From assembly GCF_900496995.4 (NCBI RefSeq), contig NW_024470325.1:1087012-1151011 (forward strand): 64,000 bases of DNA, given 5' to 3'. Positions 34,176 through 45,711 of the stretch are shown in pieces; position 1 is the first letter of the stretch; every line of letters starts with the position of its first letter. The notes beneath the pieces were generated by a model. That model saw nothing but the letters and a program-made list of their open reading frames with translations, was not told where the DNA came from and ran no database searches. Made by a program: the position numbers and the translations under genes. Source of the DNA: Aquila chrysaetos chrysaetos. Taxonomy: Eukaryota > Chordata > Aves > Accipitriformes > Accipitridae.

Positions 34176-34181
34176 TTTATT
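34176..34181 (-). promoter_or_regulatory. Poly(A) signal of right SRCR receptor gene
   Basis: AATAAA on the minus strand, about 175 bases after the original stop position, followed by AGTCTTTGGGGGC. The left arm has AATAGA at the same site. Confidence 0.75.
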
Positions 34182-34354
34182 ACGAACAAAGATGATGCAC
34201 AGCATAAAAATGGGAATAAAAATAGAGGAAATTCCAGGCGGTTTCTGTTGCCCATGGGCCAAGGGACATGGTTCCCTGGTGCTCACGGCTCTCCCAGCTC
34301 CACAGACCTCTTCTCCCTCCTGGCTGCACCCAGCTGCACAGCAGGGATGCGCTC

Positions 34355-36591
34355 TCATGGCCTGGGGCTCTGGGAGTGTTGTGCACAGAGCTCTGGTGTC
34401 ACAGCCGCTGTGTCCTCAGGGGGATGTGCCAGAGACACCTCTTCAGCATCATCATAGCCCAGGCTCCCCAGGGACAGGGGCCACATGTCTCTCCTTTAGC
34501 TCCAGGGACCCCAGCACTTCTCCAGGAGCGCAGGCTGGCCCCTGCAAGCAGCAAGGCAGGACAATGCAGTTTGGCCCATGGGTTCTGTACATCATCTTCC
34601 TCCCTGCTCCTTCTCCTACCCCTAGTGCCTCCCAGGAAAACTCCTGGGACAATTATCCCCCTTCCCAGGAGGCTGGGGTCTCAGGACAGCAGTGACTTGG
34701 GTGGCACCAGGGATTGCACCCCAGGAACCAGCTGTGCTAAATTTCCCTCTCACCTCCGGGTGCATCCCTGGGCTCTGCTCCCTCCTCTGGCTCCCTGGGC
34801 ATTTCCCTCTCTCCCTGCCCAGGGGCAACATCCTCCACGGGATCAGAAACCTCCCTGGCATCATCATAACCCTCTTCTGGGTCACCTCCAGGTGGGACAG
34901 GAACATCTGAAAAGAGAGGGGAGCTGGTGCCAGTGAGAAGATACGTCCTGCAGAGCAGAGGGAAGATGCGCAGGGACACAGGGCTGAGACATGGGTATTG
35001 GCAGCACCACAGGAGACCCCCATGTCCTCCCCATCTCCAGCGGTGACACTGAGTCACACCTCTGTCCATTACTTGTCTTCAGCGAGATCAACTCCTTCTT
35101 GCCTCTGGTACCTGGCGCTGATCCCAGACCATCCTCCTCCTCGCTGACCCCCGGGTAGGGCTGCAGCTGGGTCAGGGACTCCTCTGAATAGGAGCCTGCA
35201 GAGATGCACAGTGGCTATTATGAAGTGAGCCCCACTGACCTGGCTCGTGGCCAGTGCTGCTGGGGAAGGGGGACCCACAGAGCTGGGGCTGCATGGGGAG
35301 GAGGGCTGGGAAATCACCCTGCCTCCCTGGGGCAAACCCTGTCTCAAAGGTGCTCCCAGAGCTGCCCTAGGACAGCCCCTTCCCTCACTCTGCGGGTGTC
35401 ACATGGGGTGCAGGGGCAGGAAGAGAGGGGCTGTCCAGCTGGGACAGGCAAAGCTGTTTGGGAGAAAGCTCCCCTTCCAGGCCCAGGACCTGGATGCTTT
35501 CCCCACAGACCACATGGCCCCAGTGTCACAAGGACTATGGGCTGGGGGGCTTCAGGGAATCAGCCTGGGGTTGGGGCCAGGGGAAAGGGTCCTGCAGATG
35601 CGCCTCCAGGGAGGACCCACACCCACCTGAGCGACCAAACCTCGCCTGCTTCTCCCACACTGGGCTGTAACCGATCTCCTCGTACAGGGCCTCAGGGAAG
35701 GGCTCCTGAGCACTCCTGGAGCCTGGGGCAGAGGCAGGGCTGGCAGAGGGACAGGCAGAGGGGCAATGGGATCACACTGCGCTGCCCCAAACCTGTTTCT
35801 TGGGCCAGGCCAGGACTGGCCCGACGGCACAGCCCCACTGCACTGTCCAGGCACAGCTGCCACGTCCCCAGTGAGGGCAACATCGCTGTGGAGATTATCT
35901 GGGGCAGCGTCTCCCTCCCATCATCCCTTCGGAGACAGCGCTCATGCCCCTCTGGTCCCTGGGTCATGCCCCCCTTGTTTGACCCTGGAGCAGCTCCCAT
36001 GTTTCCTCCACCTGGAGCTTTCCCCTATCTGCCCCATGGGTCTAGGGTAGCCAGGGGGTGGGCAGGGCTGGGCAGAGGAGACGGCCTGGGGGCCTGACAC
36101 CACGGAGATGGACCCTGCTGCCCTGCACTCCTCCCATCATCTTCCTTGTCCCAGAGACACCCCCAGCACTACCCAGAGCACTGCCAGCCTTGGCCATCTC
36201 CCTTCTGCTCACATCTCCCCCAGACCCACTCTGCCATTTCTCTCCTTGCCCCATCGCTACCTCCCCCCGCCTCTAGGCTCTCTCCACCCCTTGCTGCTGG
36301 TGCCCCACGGCCAGGCACTCAATGGGGTGGTGCATGGGACTGGTGGCAGCACACAGTCTCATCCCCCCAGCTCTGCCTGTGCCCCTCACTGACACCCTGC
36401 AGCCCTTCCAGGAGGTATCTATCTCCCCCTGGGACTGCTGTGGAAAGACCAACCTCTGCACCCAGCCCTGGTGCTTAGTGCTTGCCCAGCCAGGAGGGCC
36501 AGGAGCAGGCAGAGAAGGGCCCCCAGGATGATGCAGATGATGACGGGCACTGAGACTCTCCCGCTGCCACTCAGGCGGCCCCAGGGGGAAT
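34355..36591 (-). pseudogene. SRCR receptor TM and cytoplasmic exons, right copy
   Basis: Exons on the minus strand: 36454-36591 (transmembrane), 35627-35722 (YEEIGY), 35112-35195 (YSEES), 34754-34906 (GYDDAREV) and 34355-34541 (last). Sizes match the left arm exactly, except that the last exon is two bases longer. The extra GA near 34492 (GGAGAGACA against GGAGACA) shifts the frame and removes the final GYDDAEEV motif. Splice sites are intact. It continues from the SRCR exons at 45151-48895. Confidence 0.8.
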
Positions 36592-36709
36592 CTGTGTGGG
36601 CAAGAATATGGAAAGGCCAGCACCAGCCCTGGGTGAGGTGGAAAAAGCACCATTCCTGACCCCCATCACACAAGGCAGCAGGGGGTGGAGGGCCACAGGG
36701 ATGAGCGAT

Positions 36710-37290
36710 TGTCGTGGTTTAACCCCAGCCAGCAACTAAGCACCACGCAGCCGCTCACTCACTCCCCCCCCCACCCAGTGGGATGGGGGAGAAAATCGGG
36801 AAAAAGAAGCAAAACCCACGGGTTGAGATAAGAACAGTTTAATAGAACAGAAAAGAAGAAACGGATAATGATAATGATAACACTAATAAAATGACAACAG
36901 CAATAATGAAAGGATTGGAATGTACAAATGATGTGCAGTGCAATTGTTCACCACCCACCGACCGGCACCCAGCTAGTCCCCCGGGCGGCGATTCCCTGCC
37001 CCCACTCCCCAGTTCCTATACTAGATGGGACGTCCCATGGTATGGAATACCCTGTTGGCCAGTTTGGGTCAGGTGCCCTGGCTGTGTCCTGTGCCAACTT
37101 CTTGTGCCCCTCCAGCTTTCTCGCTGGCTGGGCATGAGAAGCTGAAAAATCCTTGACATTAGTCTAAACACTACTAGCAGCAACTGAAAACATCAGTGTT
37201 ATCAACATTCTTCTCATACTGAACTCAAAACATAGCACCATACCAGCTACTAGGAAGACAGTTAACTCTATCCCAGCTGAAACTAGGACA
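36710..37290 (-). repeat. Solo LTR, family 1
   Basis: 581 bases on the minus strand, TGTCCTAG to CCACGACA, flanked by perfect GCGAT duplications (36705-36709, 37291-37295). Same site and orientation relative to the receptor gene as provirus A in the left arm. It is the product of LTR-LTR recombination of that ancestral provirus. Confidence 0.95.
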
Positions 37291-37464
37291 GCGATGGAGA
37301 ATCTTCTACCCTGATGAGTAAATGACAACCTTCCCTACGCCCCTCACCACCAGACCAGTGCCTTCTCCTGGGAGTTTCACACCCCAGCAAGGAGCCCCTT
37401 CCATCCAGCTGTGGGTCCCAGTCTTGCCCTGGGGATACCCAGCCCCAGGGGGAAGACAAGTTAC

Positions 37465-37500
37465 CTGCTCGGGGTGGGGATGCTGCTGTCCTGGCTGTAG
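37465..37500 (-). CDS. Short stalk exon of right SRCR receptor
   Basis: 36 bases between TCCTCTGCAG and GTAACTTG. Phase 1 in and out fits between the last SRCR exon and the transmembrane exon. It encodes about twelve residues rich in Thr, Ala, Ser and Pro (TARTAASPPRA), as expected of a juxtamembrane stalk. Too short for ORF calling; support is splice sites, phase and position. Confidence 0.65.
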
Positions 37501-37680
37501 CTGCAGAGGAGGAAAAGGAGAGCTGGGCTGAGAGGGTGGGTGTGCGGGTATCAGGGAGCCTCCTCCCCAACACACCGTGTGTGTGTCTGTGGATGTCCCT
37601 GACACATCCCACCCAAATTGCCCCTCCTGCGGTGGTAGAAAGAGAGGCTGGGAATGGGCTCAGTGCCTCTGCTCCGGGTG

Positions 37681-38260
37681 TGTCCTAGTTTCAGCTGGGA
37701 TAGAGTTAACTGTCTTCCTAGTAGCTGGTATGGTGCTATGTTTTGAGTTCAGTATGAGAAGAATGTTGATAACACTGATGTTTTCAGTTGCTGCTAGTAG
37801 TGTTTAGACTAATGTCAAGGATTTTTCAGCTTCTCATGCCCAGCCAGCGAGAAAGCTGGAGGGGCACAAGAAGTTGGCACAGGACACAGCCAGGGCACCT
37901 GACCCAAACTGGCCAACAGGGTATTCCATACCATATGACGTCCCATCTAGTATAGGAACTGGGAAGTGGGGGGGGGGAATCGCCGCTCGGGGGACTAGCT
38001 GGGTGCCGGTCGGCGGGTGGTGAGCAATTGCACTGCGCATCATTTGTACATTCCAATCCTTTCATTATTGCTGTTGTCATTTTATTAGTGTTATCATTAT
38101 CATTATCCGTTTCTTCTTTTCTGTTCTATTAAACTGTTCTTATCTCAACCCGTGGGTTTTGCTTCTTTTTCCCGATTTTCTCCCCCATCCCACTGGGTGG
38201 GGGGGGAGTGAGTGAGCGGCTGCGTGGTGCTTAGTTGCTGGCTGGGGTTAAACCACGACA
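37681..38260 (+). repeat. 5' LTR of provirus B
   Basis: TGTCCTAG to CCACGACA. U3 has a CRE-like TGACGTCC at 37936-37943 and a TATA-like TATAGG at 37951-37956. An ATTAAA poly(A) signal lies at 38128-38133. Confidence 0.95.
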
Positions 38261-38268
38261 GTCCATTT

Positions 38269-38286
38269 TGGCGCCCAACGTGGGGC
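38269..38286 (+). promoter_or_regulatory. Primer-binding site, tRNA-Lys1,2 type
   Basis: TGGCGCCCAACGTGGGGC begins eight bases after the LTR. This 18-mer is the tRNA-Lys1,2 PBS known from betaretroviruses such as MMTV. Mammalian ERV-L is named for a Leu PBS, so Lys is a departure. It is identical at 60575-60592. Confidence 0.88.
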
Positions 38287-38381
38287 CCGAAGGGTTGAGA
38301 TAACAACAAACCTGACCAGAGCTCGTTAAAACAAATTTGTTATAAGCATTCATTATATTGGTCTTATAGTCGCTGGTCATT

Positions 38382-40604
38382 ATGTTGATTTATGTGTTCT
38401 TAGAGTTGTTGCTCTGGTTTTTGAAGTTCTGTTATGCATCACCTCGCTTGCTGTATGTAGTCCCTCTTCTCCTGCTTATCATCCGTGGGAGGTGGATTAA
38501 GGTTTTTGCTTTGATGTATTGTATAACACTGGTTTATGGTATGATAAAGTCATCAGTTGTGGAATTAATCCGGTATTTGCACTCAGCATTGTCACCTTTA
38601 TATGGCGGGAGCCATCTGTGGGAAACTATTAATAATTATACCATTTACCTTTCCTCCTTGGAAAACCAGTCTATGAGTGGGATACCTTTTTTCCCCTCTC
38701 CTTTCTCCTTCAGTCCAGTTACAATGGTGTTTGGGAATTTTGAAAAATTTGAATACTCTTGGGATGTTGATACCAGCATGGTCCTAGCCCTACTGCTGGG
38801 AATTAGCATGCTTCTGAATGTGGTTCAGCTCTTGTTTAAGGTTAAACAACTATTTAAGAAGATCACCCAGAGGTCTGCCCCGAGGCTGGATAATTATGAG
38901 TGGCAGGGTGTGTGGGGTAGTATGGGCAAGTACCTAGAAAAGTGGGCACCTCCAGTGTTTTGGAAATTCACCCCTGAACAAATGCAGAATCCAGAAGAAC
39001 TAGTAAAATATTTGGAAAAGGTATGCTGTCACCCCGGCAGCTCCAGAGAGATACAAATCACTGCAACGTGCTGGGGCCTGGCCCATGCCTATCGAGCCCT
39101 GTTCGACACAACTCAGCACCCCCAAGGGGAAGAGAAGGTCTCTGGACCTAACAACAAAGCAATGAGCACTGCGGTCACCCAAACCCCGGCAATGGGCGCT
39201 GCGGCCCCTCCAGCCCCGGCGACGAGCATTGCGGCCACCCAGACCTTGGCGACAGGTACCGTGACCCCTCCAGCCCTGGCAATGAGAACTGTGGCTACCC
39301 AAACCTCAGCAACAGGCACTGCAGCCCCTCCAGCCGCAGCAACGAGCACAGCAGCTACCCAAACCCTGGCAACAGGCACTGCGGTCCCTCCAGCCCCAGC
39401 GACGAGCACTGCTGCTACCCAAACCTTGGCGACAGATGCTGCTACCCAAACCTTGGCGACAGACGCTGCGGATATCCAAAACCCGGCGAGTGATACTGCA
39501 ACTGAACCAGCGGATCAACCTGCACCAGTATCAGTTGCCCCCGTACAGAAAAAGAAATATAAAAAATCAGCTCGCTTAGCAAAGGATGAAGGTGAACCAG
39601 GGCCATCACGGGAACAGGAGGAAGAGGCAGAACCAGAGGTAATAACCCGGTCCCTATCCTTGAGTGAGCTGCGAGATATGCGAAAAGATTTTGGCCGCCG
39701 TATAGGTGAGCATATTATCACCTGGCTTCTCCGATGCTGGGACAATGGGGCTAATAGCTTGGAATTAGAAGGTAGGGAAGCCAAGCAGCTGGGATCGCTT
39801 GCCAGGGAAGGTGGCATTGACAAGGCAATTGGAAGAGGAACACAAGCCATCAGCCTGTGGAGGCGACTCTTGTCAAGTGTGAAGGAAAGGTACCCCTTTA
39901 AGGAAGATGTTATATGTCAATCAAGCAAGTGGACCACCATGGAAAAAGGTATCCAATATCTGAGGGAATTAGCTGTGCTAGAGACGATTCATCATGACCC
40001 GGACAACCCACAATTACCCAAAGATCCAGACGAAGTCCAATGCACACGACCCATGTGGCGGAAATTTGTACGGAGCGCACCATCGTCCTATGCCAACTCA
40101 CTGGCAATAATGACCTGGAAAGACGAAGAGGCACCGACAGTGGATGAAGTGGCTCGCCAACTCCGTCAATACGAAGAAAATCTCTCCTCCTCCCTACAAG
40201 CCTGCATTTCGGCTGTGGAGAAGCTGTCCGAGGATTTCCAACAATTCAAAGAGGATATGTCCTATTGCCCACCTGTAAGGACCAATGTCTCAGCTATTAG
40301 GAGTGAGCGCTCCTCTGCCCACGAGAGAGAATATAGAAGGTACACACCGCGAGGTGCCCTGTGGTTTTACCTATGTGATCATGGAGAGGACATGAGGAAA
40401 TGGGATGGAAAACCTACCTCGGTCCTAAATGCACGGGTACGTGAGCTGCGAGGAAAAACCACCACAAAAGGGGATTCTACTAGGAAAAATGCCGCTCCAG
40501 TTTCCAAACAGAGCAGAAGGGCTGATCTTATTTCTGATCCTCTTGAAGGGACTTCTGAGCCAATTTTACGAGAAGTGAATACCGGATACTCTGGCCAGAA
40601 TTAG
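38382..40604 (+). CDS. gag: ERV-L gag with N-terminal multi-pass membrane domain
   Basis: 740 codons, ATG at 38382, TAG at 40602-40604. Residues 1-60 hold three hydrophobic segments (about 1-18, 22-35, 40-56). Residues 75-128 look extracellular or lumenal, with N-glycosylation sequons at N85 and N95. A fourth hydrophobic segment spans about 132-153. Then comes a basic region, and at about 262-375 a Thr/Ala/Pro-rich tandem repeat (20-residue units with ATQT...TGT.PP). The ERV-L/Fv1 capsid-like part covers about 425-640. No CCHC knuckle is seen. Typical ERV-L Gag lacks such a membrane domain. It is conserved in the 60688 copy. Internal initiation downstream could also yield a conventional Gag. 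Confidence 0.9.
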   Translation: MLIYVFLELLLWFLKFCYASPRLLYVVPLLLLIIRGRWIKVFALMYCITLVYGMIKSSVVELIRYLHSALSPLYGGSHLWETINNYTIYLSSLENQSMSGIPFFPSPFSFSPVTMVFGNFEKFEYSWDVDTSMVLALLLGISMLLNVVQLLFKVKQLFKKITQRSAPRLDNYEWQGVWGSMGKYLEKWAPPVFWKFTPEQMQNPEELVKYLEKVCCHPGSSREIQITATCWGLAHAYRALFDTTQHPQGEEKVSGPNNKAMSTAVTQTPAMGAAAPPAPATSIAATQTLATGTVTPPALAMRTVATQTSATGTAAPPAAATSTAATQTLATGTAVPPAPATSTAATQTLATDAATQTLATDAADIQNPASDTATEPADQPAPVSVAPVQKKKYKKSARLAKDEGEPGPSREQEEEAEPEVITRSLSLSELRDMRKDFGRRIGEHIITWLLRCWDNGANSLELEGREAKQLGSLAREGGIDKAIGRGTQAISLWRRLLSSVKERYPFKEDVICQSSKWTTMEKGIQYLRELAVLETIHHDPDNPQLPKDPDEVQCTRPMWRKFVRSAPSSYANSLAIMTWKDEEAPTVDEVARQLRQYEENLSSSLQACISAVEKLSEDFQQFKEDMSYCPPVRTNVSAIRSERSSAHEREYRRYTPRGALWFYLCDHGEDMRKWDGKPTSVLNARVRELRGKTTTKGDSTRKNAAPVSKQSRRADLISDPLEGTSEPILREVNTGYSGQN
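39163..39480 (+). repeat. 60-bp tandem repeat within gag
   Basis: Units of 60 bases (20 codons) such as GCTACCCAAACCTTGGCGAC followed by AGGCACTGCG and CCCCTCCAGCC, plus shorter 27-base units at the end. The copy at 61470-61665 has about two fewer full units. The array keeps frame because the unit is a multiple of three. Confidence 0.85.
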
Positions 40605-40638
40605 AGGGGCCCTGCCTCCAGCCAGGTGGAGGAAAGGG
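40602..40638 (+). promoter_or_regulatory. gag-pol TAG with downstream hairpin: candidate readthrough element
   Basis: gag and pol share one frame across TAG 40602-40604, with no ATG at the pol start. Ten bases downstream, CCTCCA (40615-40620) pairs with TGGAGG (40627-40632) around a GCCAGG loop. Outer CCCT (40610-40613) pairs with AGGG (40635-40638). UAG plus a structure at this spacing recalls gammaretroviral readthrough signals. The same sequence occurs at 1079 and 62799. Function is inferred. Confidence 0.7.
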
Positions 40639-43600
40639 ATAACCGGGTCTATTGGACTGTGTGGATTCGATGGCCTGGCACGTTAGACCCACAGGAGTAT
40701 AAGGCTCTAGTAGACACCGGCGCACAGTGCACTCTAATGCCATCAAGTTATAAAGGGGCAGAACCCATCTGTATTTCTGGTGTGACAGGGGGATCCCAAG
40801 AGTTAACTGTATTGGAAGCTGAAGTAAGCCTAACTGGGAATGAATGGCAGAAACACCCCATTGTGACTGGTCCGGAGGCTCCGTGTATCCTTGGCATAGA
40901 CTATCTCAGGAGAGGGTATTTTAAGGATCCGAAGGGGTATCGATGGGCTTTTGGTATAGCTGCCTTGGAGACGGAGGGCACTGAACAGCTGTCTACCCTG
41001 CCTGGTCTCTCTCAAGACCCTTCGATTGTGGGGTTGCTGAGGGTTGAAGAACAACAAGTGCCAATTGCTACCACGACGGTGCACCGGCGGCAATACCGCA
41101 CCAACCGAGACTCTCTGATTCCCATCCACAAGTTGATTCGCCAACTGGAGAGCCAAGGAGTGATCAGCAAAACTCGCTCACCCTTTAATAGTCCCATATG
41201 GCCAGTGCGAAAGTCTAATGGGGAGTGGAGACTAACAGTTGACTATCGTGGCCTGAATGAAGTTACGCCACCGCTGAGTGCTGCCGTTCCAGATATGCTA
41301 GAACTTCAATACGAACTAGAGTCAAAGGCAGCCAAGTGGTATGCTACAATTGACATTGCTAATGCGTTTTTCTCAATCCCTCTGGCAGCAGAGTGTCGTC
41401 CACAGTTTGCCTTTACTTGGAGGGGTGTCCAGTACACTTGGAATCGATTGCCCCAGGGGTGGAAACACAGCCCCACCATTTGCCATGGACTAATCCAGAC
41501 TGCACTGGAAAAAGGTGAAGCTCCGGAACACCTGCAATACATTGATGACATCATTGTATGGGGCAACACGGCAGAAGAAGTCTTTGAGAAAGGGAAGAAG
41601 ATAATCCAAATCCTTCTGAAAGCCGGTTTTGCCATAAAAGAAAGTAAGGTCAAGGGACCTGCACAGGAGATCCAGTTTTTAGGAATAAAATGGCAAGATG
41701 GACGTCGTCAGATCCCAATGGATGTGATCAACAAAATAGCAGCTATGTCTCCACCGACTAATAAAAAGGAAACACAGGCTTTCTTAGGTGTTGTGGGTTT
41801 TTGGAGAATGCATATTCCAAATTACAGTCTGATTGTAAGCCCTCTCTATCAAGTGACCCGGAAGAAGAATGATTTTAAATGGGGCCCTGAGCAACAGCAA
41901 GCCTTTGAACAAATTAAACGGGAGATTGTTCATGCAGTAGCCCTTGGACCAGTCCGGGCAGGACAAGATGTTAAAAATGTGCTCTGTACTGCAGCTGGGG
42001 AGAATGGCCCTACCTGGAGCCTCTGGCAGAAAGCACCCGGGGAGACCCGAGGTCGACCCCTGGGGTTTTGGAGTCGAGGATATCGAGGATCCGAGGCTCG
42101 CTATACTCCAACTAAAAAAGAGATATTGGCAGCATATGAAGGAGTTCGAGCTGCCTCAGAAGTGGTTGGTACTGAAACACAGCTCCTCTTAGCACCCCGA
42201 CTGCCAGTGCTGGGCTGGATGTTCAAAGGGAGGGTCTCCTCTACACATCACGCGACTGATGCCACGTGGAGTAAGTGGATTGCACTGATCACACAACGGG
42301 CTCGCATAGGAAACCCCAGTCGCCCAGGAATTTTAGAAGTGATCACGGACTGGCCAGAAGGCAAAGATTTTGGAATGTCGCCAGAGGAGGAGGTAACGCG
42401 TGCTGAAGAAGCCCCGCTGTATAATAAACTGCCAGAAAATGAGAAGCAATATGCTCTGTTCACTGATGGGTCCTGTCGCATTGTGGGAAAGCATCGGAGG
42501 TGGAAGGCTGCTGTATGGAATCCTACACGACAAGTCGCAGAAACTGCTGAAGGAGAAGGTGAATCGAGTCAGTTTGCAGAGGTGAAAGCCATCCAGCTAG
42601 CGTTAGACATTGCTGAAAGAGAAAAGTGGCCAGTGCTCTATCTCTATACTGACTCATGGATGGTGGCAAATGCCCTGTGGGGGTGGTTACAGCAGTGGAA
42701 GCAGAGCAACTGGCAGCGCAGAGGTAAACCCATTTGGGCTGCCGCGCTGTGGCAAGATATTGCGTCCCAGCTAGAGAATCTGGTTCTAAATGTACGTCAT
42801 GTAGATGCTCACGTACCCAAGAGTCGGGCCACTGAAGAACATCAAAATAACCAACAGGTGGATCAGGCTGCCAAGATTGAAGTGGCTCAGGTGGACCTGG
42901 ACTGGCAACATAAGGGTGAGCTATTTATGGCTCAGTGGGCCTATGATACCTCAGGCCATCAGGGAAGGGGTGCAACATGTAGATGGGCTCATGATTGAGG
43001 GGTGGACTTGACCATGGACACTATTGCACAGGTTATCCATGAATGTGAAACATGTGCTGCAATTAAGCAAGCCAAGCAGTTAAAGCCCCTATCGTATGGA
43101 GGGTGATGGCTAAAATATATATACGGGGAAGCCTGGCAGATTGACTATATCACACTCCCACAAACTCGCCAAGGCAAGCGCTATGTGCTTACAATGGTGG
43201 AAACAACCACCGGATGGCTGGAAACATATTCTGTACCCCATGCCACTGCCCGGAACACTATCCTGGGCCTTGAAAAGCAGGTCTTGTGGCGACACGGCAC
43301 CCCAGAGAGAATTGAGTCAGACAACGGGACTCATTTCCGAAGCAACCTCATAGACACCTGGGCCAAAGAGCATGGCATTGAGTGGGTGTATCACATCCCC
43401 TATCATGCACCAGCCTCTGGGAAAATTGAGCGATACAATGGGCTGTTAAAGACTACATTGAGAGCAATGGGGGGTGGAACTTTCAAACATTGGGATACAC
43501 ATTTAGCAAAAGCCACCTGGTTAGTCAACACCAGAGGATCTGCCAATCAGGGTGGCCCTGCCCAGTCAGAATTTTTACGTACTGTAGAAGGGGATAAAGT

Positions 43601-43793
43601 CCCTGTAGTGCACACAAAAAATATGTTAGGGAAGACAGTCTGGGTTACTCCTGCCTCAGGCAAAGGTAAACCCATTTGTGGGATTGCTTTTGCTCAAGGG
43701 CCTGGGTGCACTTGGTGGGTGATGCGAAAAGATGGGGAAGTCCGATGTGTGCCTCAAGGGGATTTAATTTTAGGTGAGAATAGCCAGAATTAA
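40605..43793 (+). pseudogene. pol: ERV-L pol (PR-RT-RNaseH-IN), two in-frame stops
   Basis: One frame to TAA at 43791-43793. Protease DTG at 40713-40721, then GIDYLRRG. RT: LPQGWKHSP and YIDD at 41538-41549. RNase H: FTDGS (Asp codon 42465), AEVKAIQLALDIAE, LYTDSW, VDAH. Integrase: HHCC finger (H..H near 42950, ECETC near 43040). D,D35E core: Asp 43143, Asp 43320, Glu 43428. Stops TGA at 42996-42998 (inside the finger) and 43104-43106 (just before the core) are CGA in related copies. Thus PR-RT-RNaseH can be translated via gag readthrough, but integrase is cut off. No dUTPase is recognised. Confidence 0.92.
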
Positions 43794-44325
43794 ACTGTAT
43801 GATACTAGTTGCTATATAACCCTGCTACTGTATGTTATCATTACTATAATTGTTATATGCTATATCCATAGTACTATAGTAAGAATCACTTAGATCAAGC
43901 AAGAAAAACTGTGATAAAACTGAGCGAAGCGCAGTAGTGATGGAACCAGAACTGACTCCAGCATGCAACAATCCAACGGTGCACACCATCCTCCTGCTGC
44001 GTCCAATGTCAACTGCTCGTCATACTGCACTGAAGCCCAACTCTGCTCTACCGACTGAGAGGACTTTGCACCATCCCTCCTGCCCAGAAAGACTGGTATG
44101 ACGGATGGAGCCCAGAGTCAGGAACTAAATGAACTCAATGAACATTTAATGAACATAACCCATAAACTAAAGGAATGATATCTCTGTGTATGTGTATATA
44201 TATATATATATCTCATTGTTCATATGTCTCAAAGTGATAGATAAGGTGTTGATGATTGACCAGGATGTAACTAAAGGTATGGGAACTGAGCATGACGTCA
44301 ATGGTATAGAATAAGGGGTGGATAC
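43794..44325 (+). other. Provirus B region between pol and 3' LTR; no env
   Basis: About 530 bases with no envelope ORF. There is a (TA)n microsatellite near 44193-44212 and a purine-rich AAGGGGTGGA tract before the LTR. Confidence 0.85.

Positions 44326-45711
<1,386 letters not shown>

Larger units (their letters stand above)
32549..36709 (-). repeat. Right arm of inverted segmental duplication
   Basis: Reverse complement of 5391-9551, carrying the same two tRNAs and receptor tail. The outer edge continues into a solo LTR with the same GCGAT/ATCGC target duplication as provirus A of the left arm. Confidence 0.9.

Noticed and set aside
35204-36097. 297-codon plus-strand ORF, and similar long ORFs at 7308-8210
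   Set aside because: Antisense shadows of the receptor tail region. The real exons are on the other strand with matched splice sites.
40626-40628. GTG as a separate pol start codon
   Set aside because: The frame is continuous with gag through TAG. No ATG is present, and readthrough explains pol expression better.
43794-44325. Possible env or accessory gene after pol
   Set aside because: Only ~530 bases, no ORF over about 65 codons, no signal peptide or fusion-peptide features.
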